Below, one piece after another: positions 1-8,645 of a DNA stretch of 26,430 nt; within the stretch, counting starts at the first letter, position 1; each line of letters begins with the position of its first letter. The notes under the pieces are model-generated. The model had not been told where the DNA came from, did not search any database, and worked only from the letters and a program-made list of their open reading frames with translations. The DNA comes from Candidatus Buchananbacteria bacterium (GTDB lineage: Bacteria; Patescibacteriota; Patescibacteriia; CAIXNZ01). The DNA is taken from positions 1-26,430 of the forward strand of contig JAUVKC010000004.1 of the NCBI GenBank assembly GCA_030592165.1. The letters are read 5' to 3'. The position numbers and the translations under genes were made by a program.

Positions 1-2
1 AA

Positions 3-368
3 ACTTTATCAGGACCAGCTTTTTTGATTAATCATCCTGTTGAAGTTTCACCTCTGGCCAAGCGTGATCCAAAAAATCCTGAAAAAGTCCAAAGATTCCA
101 AGTGATTTTGGCAGGTTCTGAAATGGGCAATGGTTACTCAGAATTAAATGATCCACTTGATCAGGCAGCTAGATTTGAAGAACAGACCAAAATGCGTGAA
201 GCTGGTGATTTGGAAGCCCAAATGCATGATCAGGACTTTGTTGAAGCTTTGGAGTATGGTATGCCACCAACAGCAGGGTTTGGATTTTCTGAACGTTTAT
301 TTTCGTTTTTAGAAAATAAAACTGCCAGAGAATGTCAAATATTTCCTTTAATGAAGCCAGAGAAATAG
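3..368 (+). CDS. lysS: Lysyl-tRNA synthetase, class II, C-terminal part (5' cut by window edge)
   Basis: The frame is open to the left edge, so this is the last ~121 residues of a longer protein. The segment PVEVSPLAKRDP followed by GNGYSELNDPLDQ is characteristic of bacterial class II LysRS. Near the end, GFGFSERLFSFL is class II motif 3 with its ATP-binding arginine kept, and the protein finishes with IFPLMKPEK. LysRS charges tRNA-Lys with lysine in the cytoplasm. Motif 3 reads SERLF where most LysRS have IDRLxM, a mild divergence. A TTG at 24 could be mistaken for a start, but the reading continues upstream as TLSGPAF and belongs to the same domain. The downstream gene has the same orientation with a ~93-nt gap and no terminator that I can see. 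Confidence 0.9.
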   Translation, partial: TLSGPAFLINHPVEVSPLAKRDPKNPEKVQRFQVILAGSEMGNGYSELNDPLDQAARFEEQTKMREAGDLEAQMHDQDFVEALEYGMPPTAGFGFSERLFSFLENKTARECQIFPLMKPEK

Positions 369-461
369 GGAAGTGAATGTTAAATGATAAATTGAACATT
401 TTAAATTAATTTTAAATGTTTTAAGGATAAATGAATAATATTGTATCTTAAATTAAATTTT

Positions 462-1418
462 ATGACAGAAAAATTATTTTACGAAAAACCACAAGTTAAA
501 AAGCATGAAAAAAAAGAGGATTATGTTTTTGAACAATTTCATAGTGTTGATTTTGAGATTGAAAAATCGCCTGAATTATTTGAAAGAGTAGTTGAATTAG
601 CTAGTATGCCTGAATCACATTTTAATGATGGAGTTAAAATGGCTGAAATTATAGAATTGTTGTGGAATGATATTTCAATTGAAGATAATATTACATTTTC
701 TGAAAAAGAAATGAAATTATCTTGTTTTTTTCATGATGTTGGTAAATCTGGACCACCAGAGGCTACAAAAGAAGAAAGGTTTATGATAGAGCAACTTTTT
801 AATACTATATATTTTCAGCCAAAAAAAAATGAATTTGAAGGTCGAAATCCTAAAGACATAACTATAAATGAGGCATTGGATATTGAGGATTTTGATAATA
901 AGGATGAAATTAAAAAATATCTTAAAACTTTAACTCTGCATGTTGTCGATCCAGATAATCATAAAACAAATCCAGAACAATTAGATTTAGAAAAACATAC
1001 AATGATTGATTTTTGGCGTGAACATGATTTTTGGACATATCAGCTTTTGTCAAAATATGGAGATGGTAATATTTCTGAAGATGTTAAAATTGTTTCAAGT
1101 ACCCATCATACTTTAGAGGGACATGATCCAGCCATGATTGACGGAGATATTCCCAATGAAGCACTTGCTTTAGAGCTTTTGGATAAGTATTTGATTTTAA
1201 CCTTAGTTGACAAGTACCAGGCTTTTATTGAAAGAGGTGGCAAAACTCACAAGGAAGTAATTGGTATTTTACAAAAAATGATTAACTCTAGCAAAGAAGA
1301 TGGGATAATGAATCAGTTGTTTAAGGATGCAAATGAAGAAAGAGTATATAATCAATTTATGAAATATTTAAAAGTTTTGGAAAAACACCCGGAAATGGCA
1401 GAGATAATAAAAAAATAA
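462..1418 (+). CDS. HD-domain metal-dependent phosphohydrolase-like protein
   Basis: A 318-residue soluble protein with no signal peptide. FFHDVGKSGPP is the HD metal-binding motif. Further on, STHHTLEGHDP and LTLVDKYQAF resemble the second histidine pair and the last aspartate of HD/HD-GYP phosphohydrolases. That family hydrolyses nucleotides, cyclic dinucleotides or other phosphoesters; the substrate here cannot be told. The GYP signature is absent, so I would not call it a c-di-GMP phosphodiesterase. I chose ATG 462 (MTEKLFYEK) over an in-frame TTG at 441, because the extra seven residues look like translated AT-rich leader. Neither start has a convincing Shine-Dalgarno site. The gene ends at a bidirectional terminator shared with purF. 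Confidence 0.7.
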   Translation: MTEKLFYEKPQVKKHEKKEDYVFEQFHSVDFEIEKSPELFERVVELASMPESHFNDGVKMAEIIELLWNDISIEDNITFSEKEMKLSCFFHDVGKSGPPEATKEERFMIEQLFNTIYFQPKKNEFEGRNPKDITINEALDIEDFDNKDEIKKYLKTLTLHVVDPDNHKTNPEQLDLEKHTMIDFWREHDFWTYQLLSKYGDGNISEDVKIVSSTHHTLEGHDPAMIDGDIPNEALALELLDKYLILTLVDKYQAFIERGGKTHKEVIGILQKMINSSKEDGIMNQLFKDANEERVYNQFMKYLKVLEKHPEMAEIIKK

Positions 1419-1430
1419 ATTTCAAAGAAA

Positions 1431-1461
1431 AACCCTGTACCTTTTGGTACAGGGTTTTTTT
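1431..1461. terminator. Bidirectional rho-independent terminator between the HD gene and purF
   Basis: A perfect 11-bp stem (AACCCTGTACC, TTTT loop, GGTACAGGGTT) with a T-run on the plus side and an A-run on the other side, which becomes a T-run on the minus strand. It lies 12 nt after the HD-gene stop and right after the purF stop on the opposite strand, so it can end both convergent transcripts. Confidence 0.93.
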
Positions 1462-1462
1462 G

Positions 1463-3031
1463 TTATTTGTTTGGATCAGCACAGGAAAATTTATCCTGCC
1501 TTGGATCAATTGGTATTGGATAATTTCCCGAAGTACATCCTCGACAAAAATCATTCGTGTTTTTGCCGAGAACTTTAGCAGTAATTTCGAGAAAATCTTT
1601 TTCAGGTAAATATCCTAAATGAGTTGCTCCTATGCTTCGACAAATTTGTTCGTGATTTTTAGTGGAAGCAATGAGCTTTGATTTTTCATAAGTATCCATG
1701 CCAAAATAACATGAAAACTTATATGGAGGAAAACTTGAAAGCCAGACTATTCTCATTCTTTTGTAGAAATGAGGATAGATTTCTTTTAGTTGCTGTCTGA
1801 TTAGCTTGATTAACGTTCGAGCAACTGTTCCTCGAATCAATGAATCATCCACCATGACTATGTGAATATAGCCTTTTTTTTGAGCCAGATGTTCAATGAT
1901 TTTTTTAACTGAGTGCAGCAGGAAGAAATACTTGATTTTATTCTTGAAAATGCGATCGATTTGGCTTGGTTCAAGAAATGTTCTTCCTACATTTGGGTTT
2001 TTGTACAAGGCGGGGAAGTAAAAACTATACCCATCTTTGCTCATTAAGGCTGCATTATGATAGCCGAGGGCTGCTCCTTCACCAGAATTTAAGATAGGAA
2101 TCGTAAGACCATGCCATTGGTAAAGTTCATACAGTCTATAACCATATTCTGGCCGGACTTTTGATATTTCTGGGTTAAAGAAAGCTTCAAGGTAGGCGTA
2201 GTTGAGAGTGCAATGAGCCTGTTTTGATTTTGTTGATGATAAGTGAGAAATTAATCTATCATTGCCAATTTTTGCTTCAATAATTTCTCCAGGTTCAACA
2301 CTTCGCAAGAATTTTGCATTACGAGTATGCCAGGCACATTCCTCTGAAGCAAAAATAAAGCTGTCTTTAGTCTCGGCTATTTTTAACGGCCAAAAACCTT
2401 TTTTATCACGAAAAGCCCAAATACTTTCCCTTGTAAGAAAAAGACAAGACCAGGCACCTCTGATTTTGGTCATAGTTGCTCTAATAGCATCAAGTGTATC
2501 TAGTCTTTCTTTATCCGCAAAATAGCATATAAGCTTTAGAACTAATTCACTATCAGAATCACCATCGAAATGTTTTATCCCTCCCTTTTTTTGTAGAAAA
2601 TTTTTTACTTCACGAGCATTTGTTAAATTCCCATTGTGTACTAAAGCACAACGACCATGGTGAAATGAATCAGTGAAGAATGGTTGACTGTTTTTAAGTC
2701 CAGGATCAATGTCAACCATGTCTTCGTATTCCATGTTTGGATCAATATCCATGTGTTTAGCCTGATCTGTTTTTTTACTACCAGATCCTGTAGTCGAATA
2801 GCGAACTTGAACTATCACAGCCTTCCCATTCCTTTTGTTAGCCCAGTAAGCAGGTATAGCCTCGACTATTTTACCATGACCTTTTTTTGTCCTGAGATTT
2901 TGTCCGTCTGTTACCGTTATACCTCCTGTTTCATGACCTCTGTGTTGAATGCTTTCAGCCAAGCCTCTTCCGCGTAAGCCAATGTCAACATCTCTGTTGC
3001 CTTTGACTACTTCACCTCCAATTCCGCACAT
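1463..3031 (-). CDS. purF: Amidophosphoribosyltransferase (PurF-type, Fe-S ligands retained)
   Basis: 522 residues. PurF transfers the glutamine amide to PRPP in the first step of purine synthesis. The N-terminal Ntn glutaminase begins MCGIGG, so Cys2 is the nucleophile and there is no propeptide. QHRGHETGGI (29-38), VRYSTTGSG (76-84) and VHNGNL (131-136) are glutaminase motifs. The PRPP loop is VMVDDSLIRGT (392-402), and RTFLEPSQ (350-357) is also typical. Four cysteines, C274, C441 (SCYFGMDT), C496 and C499 (CRGCTSGNYP), sit where the Bacillus-type enzyme holds its [4Fe-4S] cluster. A strong Shine-Dalgarno site precedes the ATG. No other purine gene is in view, so the pathway context is unknown; a related amidotransferase role cannot be excluded. 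Confidence 0.88.
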   Translation of the reverse strand: MCGIGGEVVKGNRDVDIGLRGRGLAESIQHRGHETGGITVTDGQNLRTKKGHGKIVEAIPAYWANKRNGKAVIVQVRYSTTGSGSKKTDQAKHMDIDPNMEYEDMVDIDPGLKNSQPFFTDSFHHGRCALVHNGNLTNAREVKNFLQKKGGIKHFDGDSDSELVLKLICYFADKERLDTLDAIRATMTKIRGAWSCLFLTRESIWAFRDKKGFWPLKIAETKDSFIFASEECAWHTRNAKFLRSVEPGEIIEAKIGNDRLISHLSSTKSKQAHCTLNYAYLEAFFNPEISKVRPEYGYRLYELYQWHGLTIPILNSGEGAALGYHNAALMSKDGYSFYFPALYKNPNVGRTFLEPSQIDRIFKNKIKYFFLLHSVKKIIEHLAQKKGYIHIVMVDDSLIRGTVARTLIKLIRQQLKEIYPHFYKRMRIVWLSSFPPYKFSCYFGMDTYEKSKLIASTKNHEQICRSIGATHLGYLPEKDFLEITAKVLGKNTNDFCRGCTSGNYPIPIDPRQDKFSCADPNK

Positions 3032-3039
3032 TAATTCAA

Positions 3040-3101
3040 CCCTCCTTTTTGTTGTGATTGTTCGTTGCTTTTAGATTATAGGATCTTGGCAAAAATGTCA
3101 A
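3040..3101 (-). promoter_or_regulatory. purF promoter and strong Shine-Dalgarno site
   Basis: Read on the minus strand: TTGACA (3096-3101), a 15-bp spacer, TATAAT (3075-3080), then AAGGAGGG (3040-3047) placed 8 nt before the purF ATG. Both hexamers match the sigma70 consensus, but the spacer is shorter than the ideal 17. This is the best Shine-Dalgarno site in the window and contrasts with several genes that seem to have almost no leader. Confidence 0.75.
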
Positions 3102-3145
3102 TTTTTGTTAAACTTTAGGTATTAAATACTAATCGACATTATACT

Positions 3146-4462
3146 ATGTTAGATATAAATTTTATTAGAGAAAATACAGTAGCAATTAAAAAAGCTGTTA
3201 AAAATAAAAATATTGAATTAGATTTGGATAAGCTTTTGAAATTGGATGAAAAAAGACGTAAATTACTTCAAGAAATTGAATCATTAAGAGAGAGACGTAA
3301 TGAAATTGCAAATTTATTAAAAGATCCAAAAAAACGAAATAAAAAAATAATTGAAGAGGGAAGAACACTTAAAGATAAAATTTCTGCTATTGATAAGGAA
3401 TATAACAAGGTTTTTAGCCAGTATGAAACTTTAATGGTTATGGTTCCGACAATTCCATCTGACGATACACCTATAGGAAAAAATGAAACTGAAAATGTAG
3501 AAGTAGAAAAATGGGGAAAGTTACCAAAATTTGATTTTAAACCTAAGGATTATATGGAATTGGCAAAAGACCTGGAATTGCTTGATTTGGACAGGGGAGT
3601 GAAAGTTGCTGGTTATAGAGGCTATTACGTAAAAAACGAAGCAGTGATGCTCCAGTTAGGTTTAATGATGTACGCATTAACTAAGCTAGTAGAAAAAGGA
3701 TTTGTGCCAATAATCCCACCTACTTTAGTCAGGGAATTTGCTTTGTTTGGTAGTGGTTATTTTGCTGGTAAAAATTATAACCCCGAGGTAGATGAAATAT
3801 ATAAAGTTGAAAATAAAGATAAATCAGCAGATGGTAAAGATCAAAAGGAAGACAAATTTTTAATTGGGACATCTGAGCCTTCGCTACTTGCACATTACGC
3901 AAACGAAGTTTTAGATGAAAAAGATTTGCCTGTGAAATTTGTTGGATTTTCACAGTGTTATAGAAGCGAAATTGGTAGTTATGGTAAAGATACTAAGGGT
4001 ATTTATCGAGTTCATGAATTTATGAAGGTTGAGCAAGTTTGTATGACTAAGGCTGATGTTAAAGAATCAGATAAAATGCACAAGGCTATGGTAGAAATAT
4101 CAAAAGAATTACATCGCGAGCTAGAATTACCTTATAGATTAATTCAAATATGTACCGGAGATATGAGTGCTGGTAAATATAAAATGTTTGATATAGAGGT
4201 TTGGATACCAAGTAAAAATGGTTATGGAGAGACAGGTTCAGCTTCAAACTTTTTAGATTGGCAATCAAGAAGATTAAATGTTAAATATAAAGATAAAAAA
4301 GGAAATAAAAACTTTGTTCATATGATAAATAATACTGCTATTCCAAGTCCAAGGTTTTTAATTGCCATTTTGGAAAACTATCAAAATAAGGATGGTAGCA
4401 TTACCATACCAAAAGTTTTAAGACCATATCTTGGTAATAAAAAGAAGATAGGGATTAAGTAG
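3146..4462 (+). CDS. serS: Seryl-tRNA synthetase
   Basis: 438 residues, a normal length for bacterial SerRS, which charges tRNA-Ser and tRNA-Sec in the cytoplasm. MLDINFIRENTVAIKKAV starts the N-terminal tRNA-binding arm. A charged helical hairpin follows over roughly residues 25-105 (KRRKLLQEIESLRERRNEIA). The class II core has GTSEPSL (TxE motif), QCYRSEIGSYGKDTKG (motif 2) and NNTAIPSPRFLIAILEN (motif 3), with PKVLRPYLG near the end. A short lysine/aspartate-rich insert (VENKDKSADGKDQKEDKF) lies just before the TSE motif. The ATG fits the family start exactly. It is followed after 16 nt by ftsQ, so the two are probably cotranscribed. Confidence 0.96.
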   Translation: MLDINFIRENTVAIKKAVKNKNIELDLDKLLKLDEKRRKLLQEIESLRERRNEIANLLKDPKKRNKKIIEEGRTLKDKISAIDKEYNKVFSQYETLMVMVPTIPSDDTPIGKNETENVEVEKWGKLPKFDFKPKDYMELAKDLELLDLDRGVKVAGYRGYYVKNEAVMLQLGLMMYALTKLVEKGFVPIIPPTLVREFALFGSGYFAGKNYNPEVDEIYKVENKDKSADGKDQKEDKFLIGTSEPSLLAHYANEVLDEKDLPVKFVGFSQCYRSEIGSYGKDTKGIYRVHEFMKVEQVCMTKADVKESDKMHKAMVEISKELHRELELPYRLIQICTGDMSAGKYKMFDIEVWIPSKNGYGETGSASNFLDWQSRRLNVKYKDKKGNKNFVHMINNTAIPSPRFLIAILENYQNKDGSITIPKVLRPYLGNKKKIGIK

Positions 4463-4478
4463 TATTTTACGACACATA

Positions 4479-5381
4479 ATGTTTTTTAAAAGAAAGAAAA
4501 AATTTTATTTAGGCGGTGTTGCACAAAGAAAGTCAGGAATTATAAAATATAAAAATCCTTTAAAAATTAAAAAGGGGATTTTTAAATTTAAAGTTTTTCG
4601 GATAATCAATTTAGTATTAATAATAGGGATCTTAGGTGTTCTCTATTTTTTTGTTTTTTCTAATTTTTATCATATTACTAATATTGAGGTATATGGTAAT
4701 AGTATTATTTCGACTGATGATTTACTTGATATAAGTAATGATTATTTAGCACAAAAGAAACTACTTGTTTTAAAAAATAAAAATATTTTTATATTTTCAA
4801 AACAAGATTTAACTTCAAAGATCAGCGAAGTTGTCTTATTAAATTCATTAGAGATAAACAAGATTTTGCCTAATACTATAAGAATTACTATTAATGAAAG
4901 GGAAGCTGTTTTAAAATGGTATACAAATAATCATGAATATTTAGTTGATGAGAATGGAGTTGTTATAAAAAGATTTTATAAATTAGTAACGCCCAAGATT
5001 TTTCAATTGAATAATAAAATTCAACAAGTTGAAAACAAAACTGATGAATTTATAAAGATTTATAATGCGAATAATGAATCAATTAATTTAGGTAATAAAG
5101 TTTTAAGTTCAGAAGATGTGAAGTTCATATTTAAGCTGACGGACAAGTTCTCAAAAATAAACCATTTAAATTTTAAGGATATGACAGTACCAGCAAATTA
5201 TCCTCAATATATTGAAGTAAATATGACAGATGACTGGAAAATATATTTTAATTTGGTAGATTCGTTTGAGGCGCAGTTTAATCGTTTAGATGTTTTAGTT
5301 AATGATAAAATTAAGAAAGAAAACTTAAGGTATCTAGAGTATATAGACTTAAGATTAGGGGAAAGTATTTTCTATAAATAA
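4479..5381 (+). CDS. ftsQ: FtsQ/DivIB-like cell division protein (POTRA domain)
   Basis: 300 residues. A basic cytoplasmic N-terminus (MFFKRKKKF and on to ~40) is followed by one membrane helix at about 40-62 (RIINLVLIIGILGVLYFFVF). Then comes an extracytoplasmic POTRA domain starting FYHITNIEVYGN, with the FtsQ-type segment ILPNTIRITINEREAVLKW near residues 127-145. The C-terminus, LEYIDLRLGESIFYK, matches the end of the FtsQ/DivIB beta domain (YIDLRxxxxxxYK). FtsQ links early and late divisome proteins and regulates septal wall synthesis. Sequence identity within this family is always low, so the call rests on topology plus these two motifs. It lies 16 nt behind serS and ends before a strong terminator. 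Confidence 0.88.
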   Translation: MFFKRKKKFYLGGVAQRKSGIIKYKNPLKIKKGIFKFKVFRIINLVLIIGILGVLYFFVFSNFYHITNIEVYGNSIISTDDLLDISNDYLAQKKLLVLKNKNIFIFSKQDLTSKISEVVLLNSLEINKILPNTIRITINEREAVLKWYTNNHEYLVDENGVVIKRFYKLVTPKIFQLNNKIQQVENKTDEFIKIYNANNESINLGNKVLSSEDVKFIFKLTDKFSKINHLNFKDMTVPANYPQYIEVNMTDDWKIYFNLVDSFEAQFNRLDVLVNDKIKKENLRYLEYIDLRLGESIFYK

Positions 5382-5404
5382 TGTATTAATCCCTGGAATT
5401 ATTA

Positions 5405-5432
5405 AAAATGAGCATTGAAATGCTCATTTTTT
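5405..5432 (+). terminator. Terminator of the serS-ftsQ operon
   Basis: A 12-bp perfect inverted repeat (AAAATGAGCATT, loop GA, AATGCTCATTTT) followed by TT and AT-rich DNA, 23 nt after the ftsQ stop. Because the arms end in A- and T-runs it could also act from the minus strand. Confidence 0.88.
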
Positions 5433-5885
5433 GCTAATTTTAGCGTAAAATTGCTAATTTAACAAAGGAATTGTAGCTTTTTGGCAATTTTTAGATTAAA
5501 TAGGGTATTTGTTTTACCATTTTAAGGTTAATTTTAAGCAATTTAGAAGTAAAAGGTTGATAGAAATTAATGAAAAATATAATAAAATTAGTATTTAAAT
5601 TGAAATAATATTTTTTTTTAAAACAAATATGAGTAAAATAGTCATACAAAATGTATACTATGGTACCTAAGTAATCATGTATTTACGTCTATATTAAGAC
5701 TGTAGTGTCGTATAAGATATATTGTGCGTCACTATTCCCTTCGTGAAATGTACCTATTTTTCCCCACTCTCTTGTTTTAAGTACAAAAAAGAAGTAAATA
5801 AATTAACTTCTTTTATATATTTAATTAAGTTTTATATTAGATCTTGATGTTAACTTGTTATTATTTTTGTTTATTCACGAAAAGA
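5433..5885. other. AT-rich intergenic stretch with one weak hairpin and no recognised gene
   Basis: No ORF of convincing length on either strand. TTGCTAATTT occurs twice (5432-5441 and 5451-5460) just after the ftsQ terminator. A 9-bp hairpin with a 10-nt loop lies at 5787-5814 (AAAAGAAGT ... ACTTCTTTT), flanked by A- and T-rich DNA. It is a plausible weak terminator in either direction and lies downstream of the decayed minus-strand gene that ends at 5886. Nothing else stands out. Confidence 0.5.
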
Positions 5886-6162
5886 TTAACCTAATCCCCT
5901 ATCTTTCTTGAATTTTTCAACATTCTTATTAACTTGCTTATAAAACCTTGGATAAGTGATCCATTTGCCCCAATAATGCTGTTTATAGTGCATTTTTTGA
6001 TGATGTGGCTATCTTAATCCGTAAAATCGTGTAATTGACTTAGGTTTCCTTCTTTTTGGAGTAAATATGTCAATTGCTATTTAATTTTGTTCTCAAATTA
6101 GTTACCTTTTGCCCCAAGGTATTTACAGCTGGATCAAATATTTGTTGTATTATAATGTGATA
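5886..6162 (-). pseudogene. Decayed gene remnant of unknown function (one frameshift, one in-frame TAG)
   Basis: Three pieces on the minus strand read as protein-like sequence in order. The first (6162-6073) includes FDPAVNTLGQKVTNLRTKL and ends at TGA 6070-6072. The second, in another frame (6080-6012), reads IFTPKRRKPKSITRFYGLR and ends at TAG 6009-6011. The third continues in that same frame (6008-5889) as HYWGKWITYPRFYKQVNKN and finishes at TAA 5886-5888. Good codon-like content on both sides of a single TAG, plus a frame switch near 6075-6083, suggests a once-intact basic, aromatic-rich protein. I do not recognise the family. Alternatively, the 35-residue ORF starting at ATG 5993 may be a real small gene. 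Confidence 0.4.
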
Positions 6163-6201
6163 TTAATCGTTTATGTGTCGTAAAATTATAAAGAGAAATA
6201 T

Positions 6202-7338
6202 TTATGGAGTACATGCGTTAAAAATCTTCATTGCTTTAGTTGCATATTTTTCTGCTGCTGAGCCACTTCCATTATATTTACGAAATGCTGTGCGATAATC
6301 AGATCCCTTAAAATTTGCTTTCCAAAGTCTTAATGATCCCTCTAGGTTTCCTTGCGGATGTAATAACTCCTTTGCTGTTAAGCATTTGCCACTAAATTTT
6401 CGACTTGGTACATTTGTACAAAAATTTCCTGGAAAAATAGTTAGCTGACCAAGACCTATTCCATGTGAAAATCTCCAGTCAAGGCATAGATCTTCTTTCG
6501 CACATATAGTTTTATCGTCATTGAAAACTTTTGTTTTTATGCCGGTTGGTGCAAATGTTGCCCCTGAATATTTTTTTCCTGATTTAACAAAATTTCTTCT
6601 TGCTTTAACTCCACTGATTCTAGCATTTTCATCATGACCTATCGCATTTGGTTTACCGCCTGATTCCATGGCAAGAATAGTTTTTCCGACACAAGGACTA
6701 ACACCAACATCTTTAGAGGCCTGAACAGCCATGGCTTGATAATCACCACTTCCTAGATCTAATGATACTTCTCCTCCAATAGCATCAAAAAATTCCAAAG
6801 GAGGAATTTCAACAATTGGTGAAATATAGGTTACATCTGATAGTGAGATTGTTGTAATTCCAACTACAGACAATAAAGTATAACTAAAAATTGCCAGGCC
6901 AAGGCCTAAAAATGCTCTAAACAATAATACTTTTGAAGCTTTAATTCTTTCTTGAGCTCCCCCAGAAGAAGCCCACTGGATACCGGCATAAATTATGACA
7001 AGAATTGCTATAGGGACTAGGATATAAAGTGCAACTGAGTAAATATTACCAATATATTCATATATATTATTTGCATCAGTATATGTCAGTAAAGGTATTT
7101 GTAATTTTAAAGATTGAGTTGCAGCGTATTCATGACAACATTTATCTTTTTCTTCTTTGCATAAACCTACTCCTTGATCCTCTGTGTATCCATCCTCACA
7201 TTTTTCAACGCATTTGCCATTAATTGGATACCTTTGACTGCAAGTTTGTTCTGCAAAAGCAATCAAGGAAAAATTAAAAAAAATAAATATAAAAATAAAC
7301 AAAAATACTATTTTTTTTATATACACATTTAATTTCAT
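6202..7338 (-). CDS. Pilin-module membrane protein with C-terminal SLT lytic transglycosylase domain
   Basis: 378 residues. Signal peptide ~1-29 (IFIFIFFNF core, AFA before the cut). A six-cysteine domain covers 33-68 (C33, C43, C47, C60 and the pair C67-C68). Two membrane helices at ~98-121 and ~137-160 flank a short polar loop (SSGGAQERIKASK), as in VirB2/TrbC-type pilins. From ~200 a lysozyme-like SLT domain carries the likely catalytic Glu225 in AMESGGKPNAIG, then HGIGLGQLT (292-300). The predicted topology puts both the cysteine domain and the hydrolase outside the membrane. Such a domain would cleave glycan strands. I chose ATG 7338, 10 nt after the upstream stop, over GTG 7359, because the extra residues precede the signal peptide. 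It is the last gene of the cluster. Confidence 0.82.
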   Translation of the reverse strand: MKLNVYIKKIVFLFIFIFIFFNFSLIAFAEQTCSQRYPINGKCVEKCEDGYTEDQGVGLCKEEKDKCCHEYAATQSLKLQIPLLTYTDANNIYEYIGNIYSVALYILVPIAILVIIYAGIQWASSGGAQERIKASKVLLFRAFLGLGLAIFSYTLLSVVGITTISLSDVTYISPIVEIPPLEFFDAIGGEVSLDLGSGDYQAMAVQASKDVGVSPCVGKTILAMESGGKPNAIGHDENARISGVKARRNFVKSGKKYSGATFAPTGIKTKVFNDDKTICAKEDLCLDWRFSHGIGLGQLTIFPGNFCTNVPSRKFSGKCLTAKELLHPQGNLEGSLRLWKANFKGSDYRTAFRKYNGSGSAAEKYATKAMKIFNACTP

Positions 7339-7348
7339 AGTAAATATA

Positions 7349-8473
7349 TTATTGCCCACACATGTGACTTTGTAAATTTTGTAATGTTTTTGTAGGATCT
7401 AATAACGAAGCTGGTTTTGTGGCTAAATAATTTGATCTACAATAGTTTGCTGACCCCCCTACCCTTTTTCCTTTTGTTGGATACCATCTTTGACTATTAC
7501 TTACTTTTCCATTATATAATTCAAAATGAAGCATTCCACAATGACCAGCAATACCTAAAAACTGTCCAGCTGTAACTCTTGATCCCACTTTCATTCCGGC
7601 TGCAAATTTATTAACATCTATTTCAGCATAATTTACAGTATAATTTCCATGGTTGATCATTATTTTTCCAACAGTTCCAGCACCACTCCACCCACTTTTA
7701 CAGGTATAAAAATTTTTTGAAATTCCAGTTATGATTCCATCAGCTATGGCTATGGCGTGTCCTGGTTTTTTTGTATAAATATCTATTCCCGCATGGCATC
7801 TTCCACCTTTACTCCTGGAATTTCCCCAGTTCCAGCTAACCTTTCTAAAGCTATTTCCTGCCACTGGAAAACATTGGCCACCAATATTTGGATAATTTGC
7901 ACCTGCTGAACCAGTAGTATAATTAACATCTTTCTGAAATTCAAGAAAGCCATATTCTTCAGAGCTTGGTTGAATATACGTAGCTTTAAGGCTTGAAAGT
8001 CCTGTAATGCCGACTATAGAAAGTAAAACATAGCTAAATAAAGCAATTCCTAAACCAATAAATCCGTATAGTATACGAGATTTGGCTTTTTGAATTAAGG
8101 AATTATCTCCCCTTGCCATGGCCCATAGCACCCCGGCAAAAATAATTATCACAATAATAAATGGGATTATGATGTATAATGAAGCTTCATATATTTTTGC
8201 TATATATTCAGTAGCATTAGTTGCTTCTGAGTATTGAAGTATAGGTACTTGTAAAATAATAGGAGTTGCCGCAACATCGTTATGGCAGCATTTTTCTTTA
8301 CTTGCTGAACACAACTCAGCTCCTGAATCAGTAAAATCCCCATCTGAACACTTTTCTTGACAATAACCATCTCCAGGATATTTTTCAGAGCAAGTTTTTG
8401 CTTGGGATGTTTTTGGAGCTAATAAAAAAAATAACAAAAATAATATATTAAATATAATAATAATCTTTTTCAT
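7349..8473 (-). CDS. Pilin-module membrane protein with C-terminal M23 (LytM-like) domain, catalytic histidines missing
   Basis: 374 residues with the same N-terminal plan as its neighbours: signal peptide ~1-25, six cysteines (C28, C38, C42, C55, C62, C63), helices at ~94-117 and ~135-156. The C-terminal half is M23-like. CHAGIDIYT supplies zinc ligands H227 and D231, and MLHFELY supplies H316. The two catalytic histidines known from LytM are not there: the usual YAH reads YAE (E284) and the first His of HxH reads Met314. Fold and zinc site therefore look kept but the catalytic pair lost, suggesting a non-hydrolytic, peptidoglycan-binding or regulatory role. An AGGGG sequence lies about 8 nt upstream of the ATG. 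A 172-nt gap separates it from the M15 gene. Confidence 0.82.
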   Translation of the reverse strand: MKKIIIIFNILFLLFFLLAPKTSQAKTCSEKYPGDGYCQEKCSDGDFTDSGAELCSASKEKCCHNDVAATPIILQVPILQYSEATNATEYIAKIYEASLYIIIPFIIVIIIFAGVLWAMARGDNSLIQKAKSRILYGFIGLGIALFSYVLLSIVGITGLSSLKATYIQPSSEEYGFLEFQKDVNYTTGSAGANYPNIGGQCFPVAGNSFRKVSWNWGNSRSKGGRCHAGIDIYTKKPGHAIAIADGIITGISKNFYTCKSGWSGAGTVGKIMINHGNYTVNYAEIDVNKFAAGMKVGSRVTAGQFLGIAGHCGMLHFELYNGKVSNSQRWYPTKGKRVGGSANYCRSNYLATKPASLLDPTKTLQNLQSHMCGQ

Positions 8474-8645
8474 ATTAATACCCCTATTTATTTTGCTTGT
8501 TTTAAAAATAAATTTTTATAGTAATTTTATTATTTTAAATTAGTAAATTCCAGTTTTTCCACTTTAAAGATTTATAAAGTTAAATTCATTTTTTGATTTG
8601 TAAAATATTAAGAGAAGCCATTTAAAAGATTGTTAAATCTAGATT

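Noticed and set aside
4464..6186. Inverted 16-bp match ATTTTACGACACATAA (4464-4479) with its reverse complement at 6171-6186, as ends of a mobile element
   Set aside because: In AT-rich DNA of this length a 16-bp match is expected about once by chance, and no transposase or target duplication lies with it.
7339..7359. GTG 7359 as the start of the SLT pilin-module gene
   Set aside because: It overlaps the previous stop and adds residues before a perfectly good signal peptide starting at ATG 7338.
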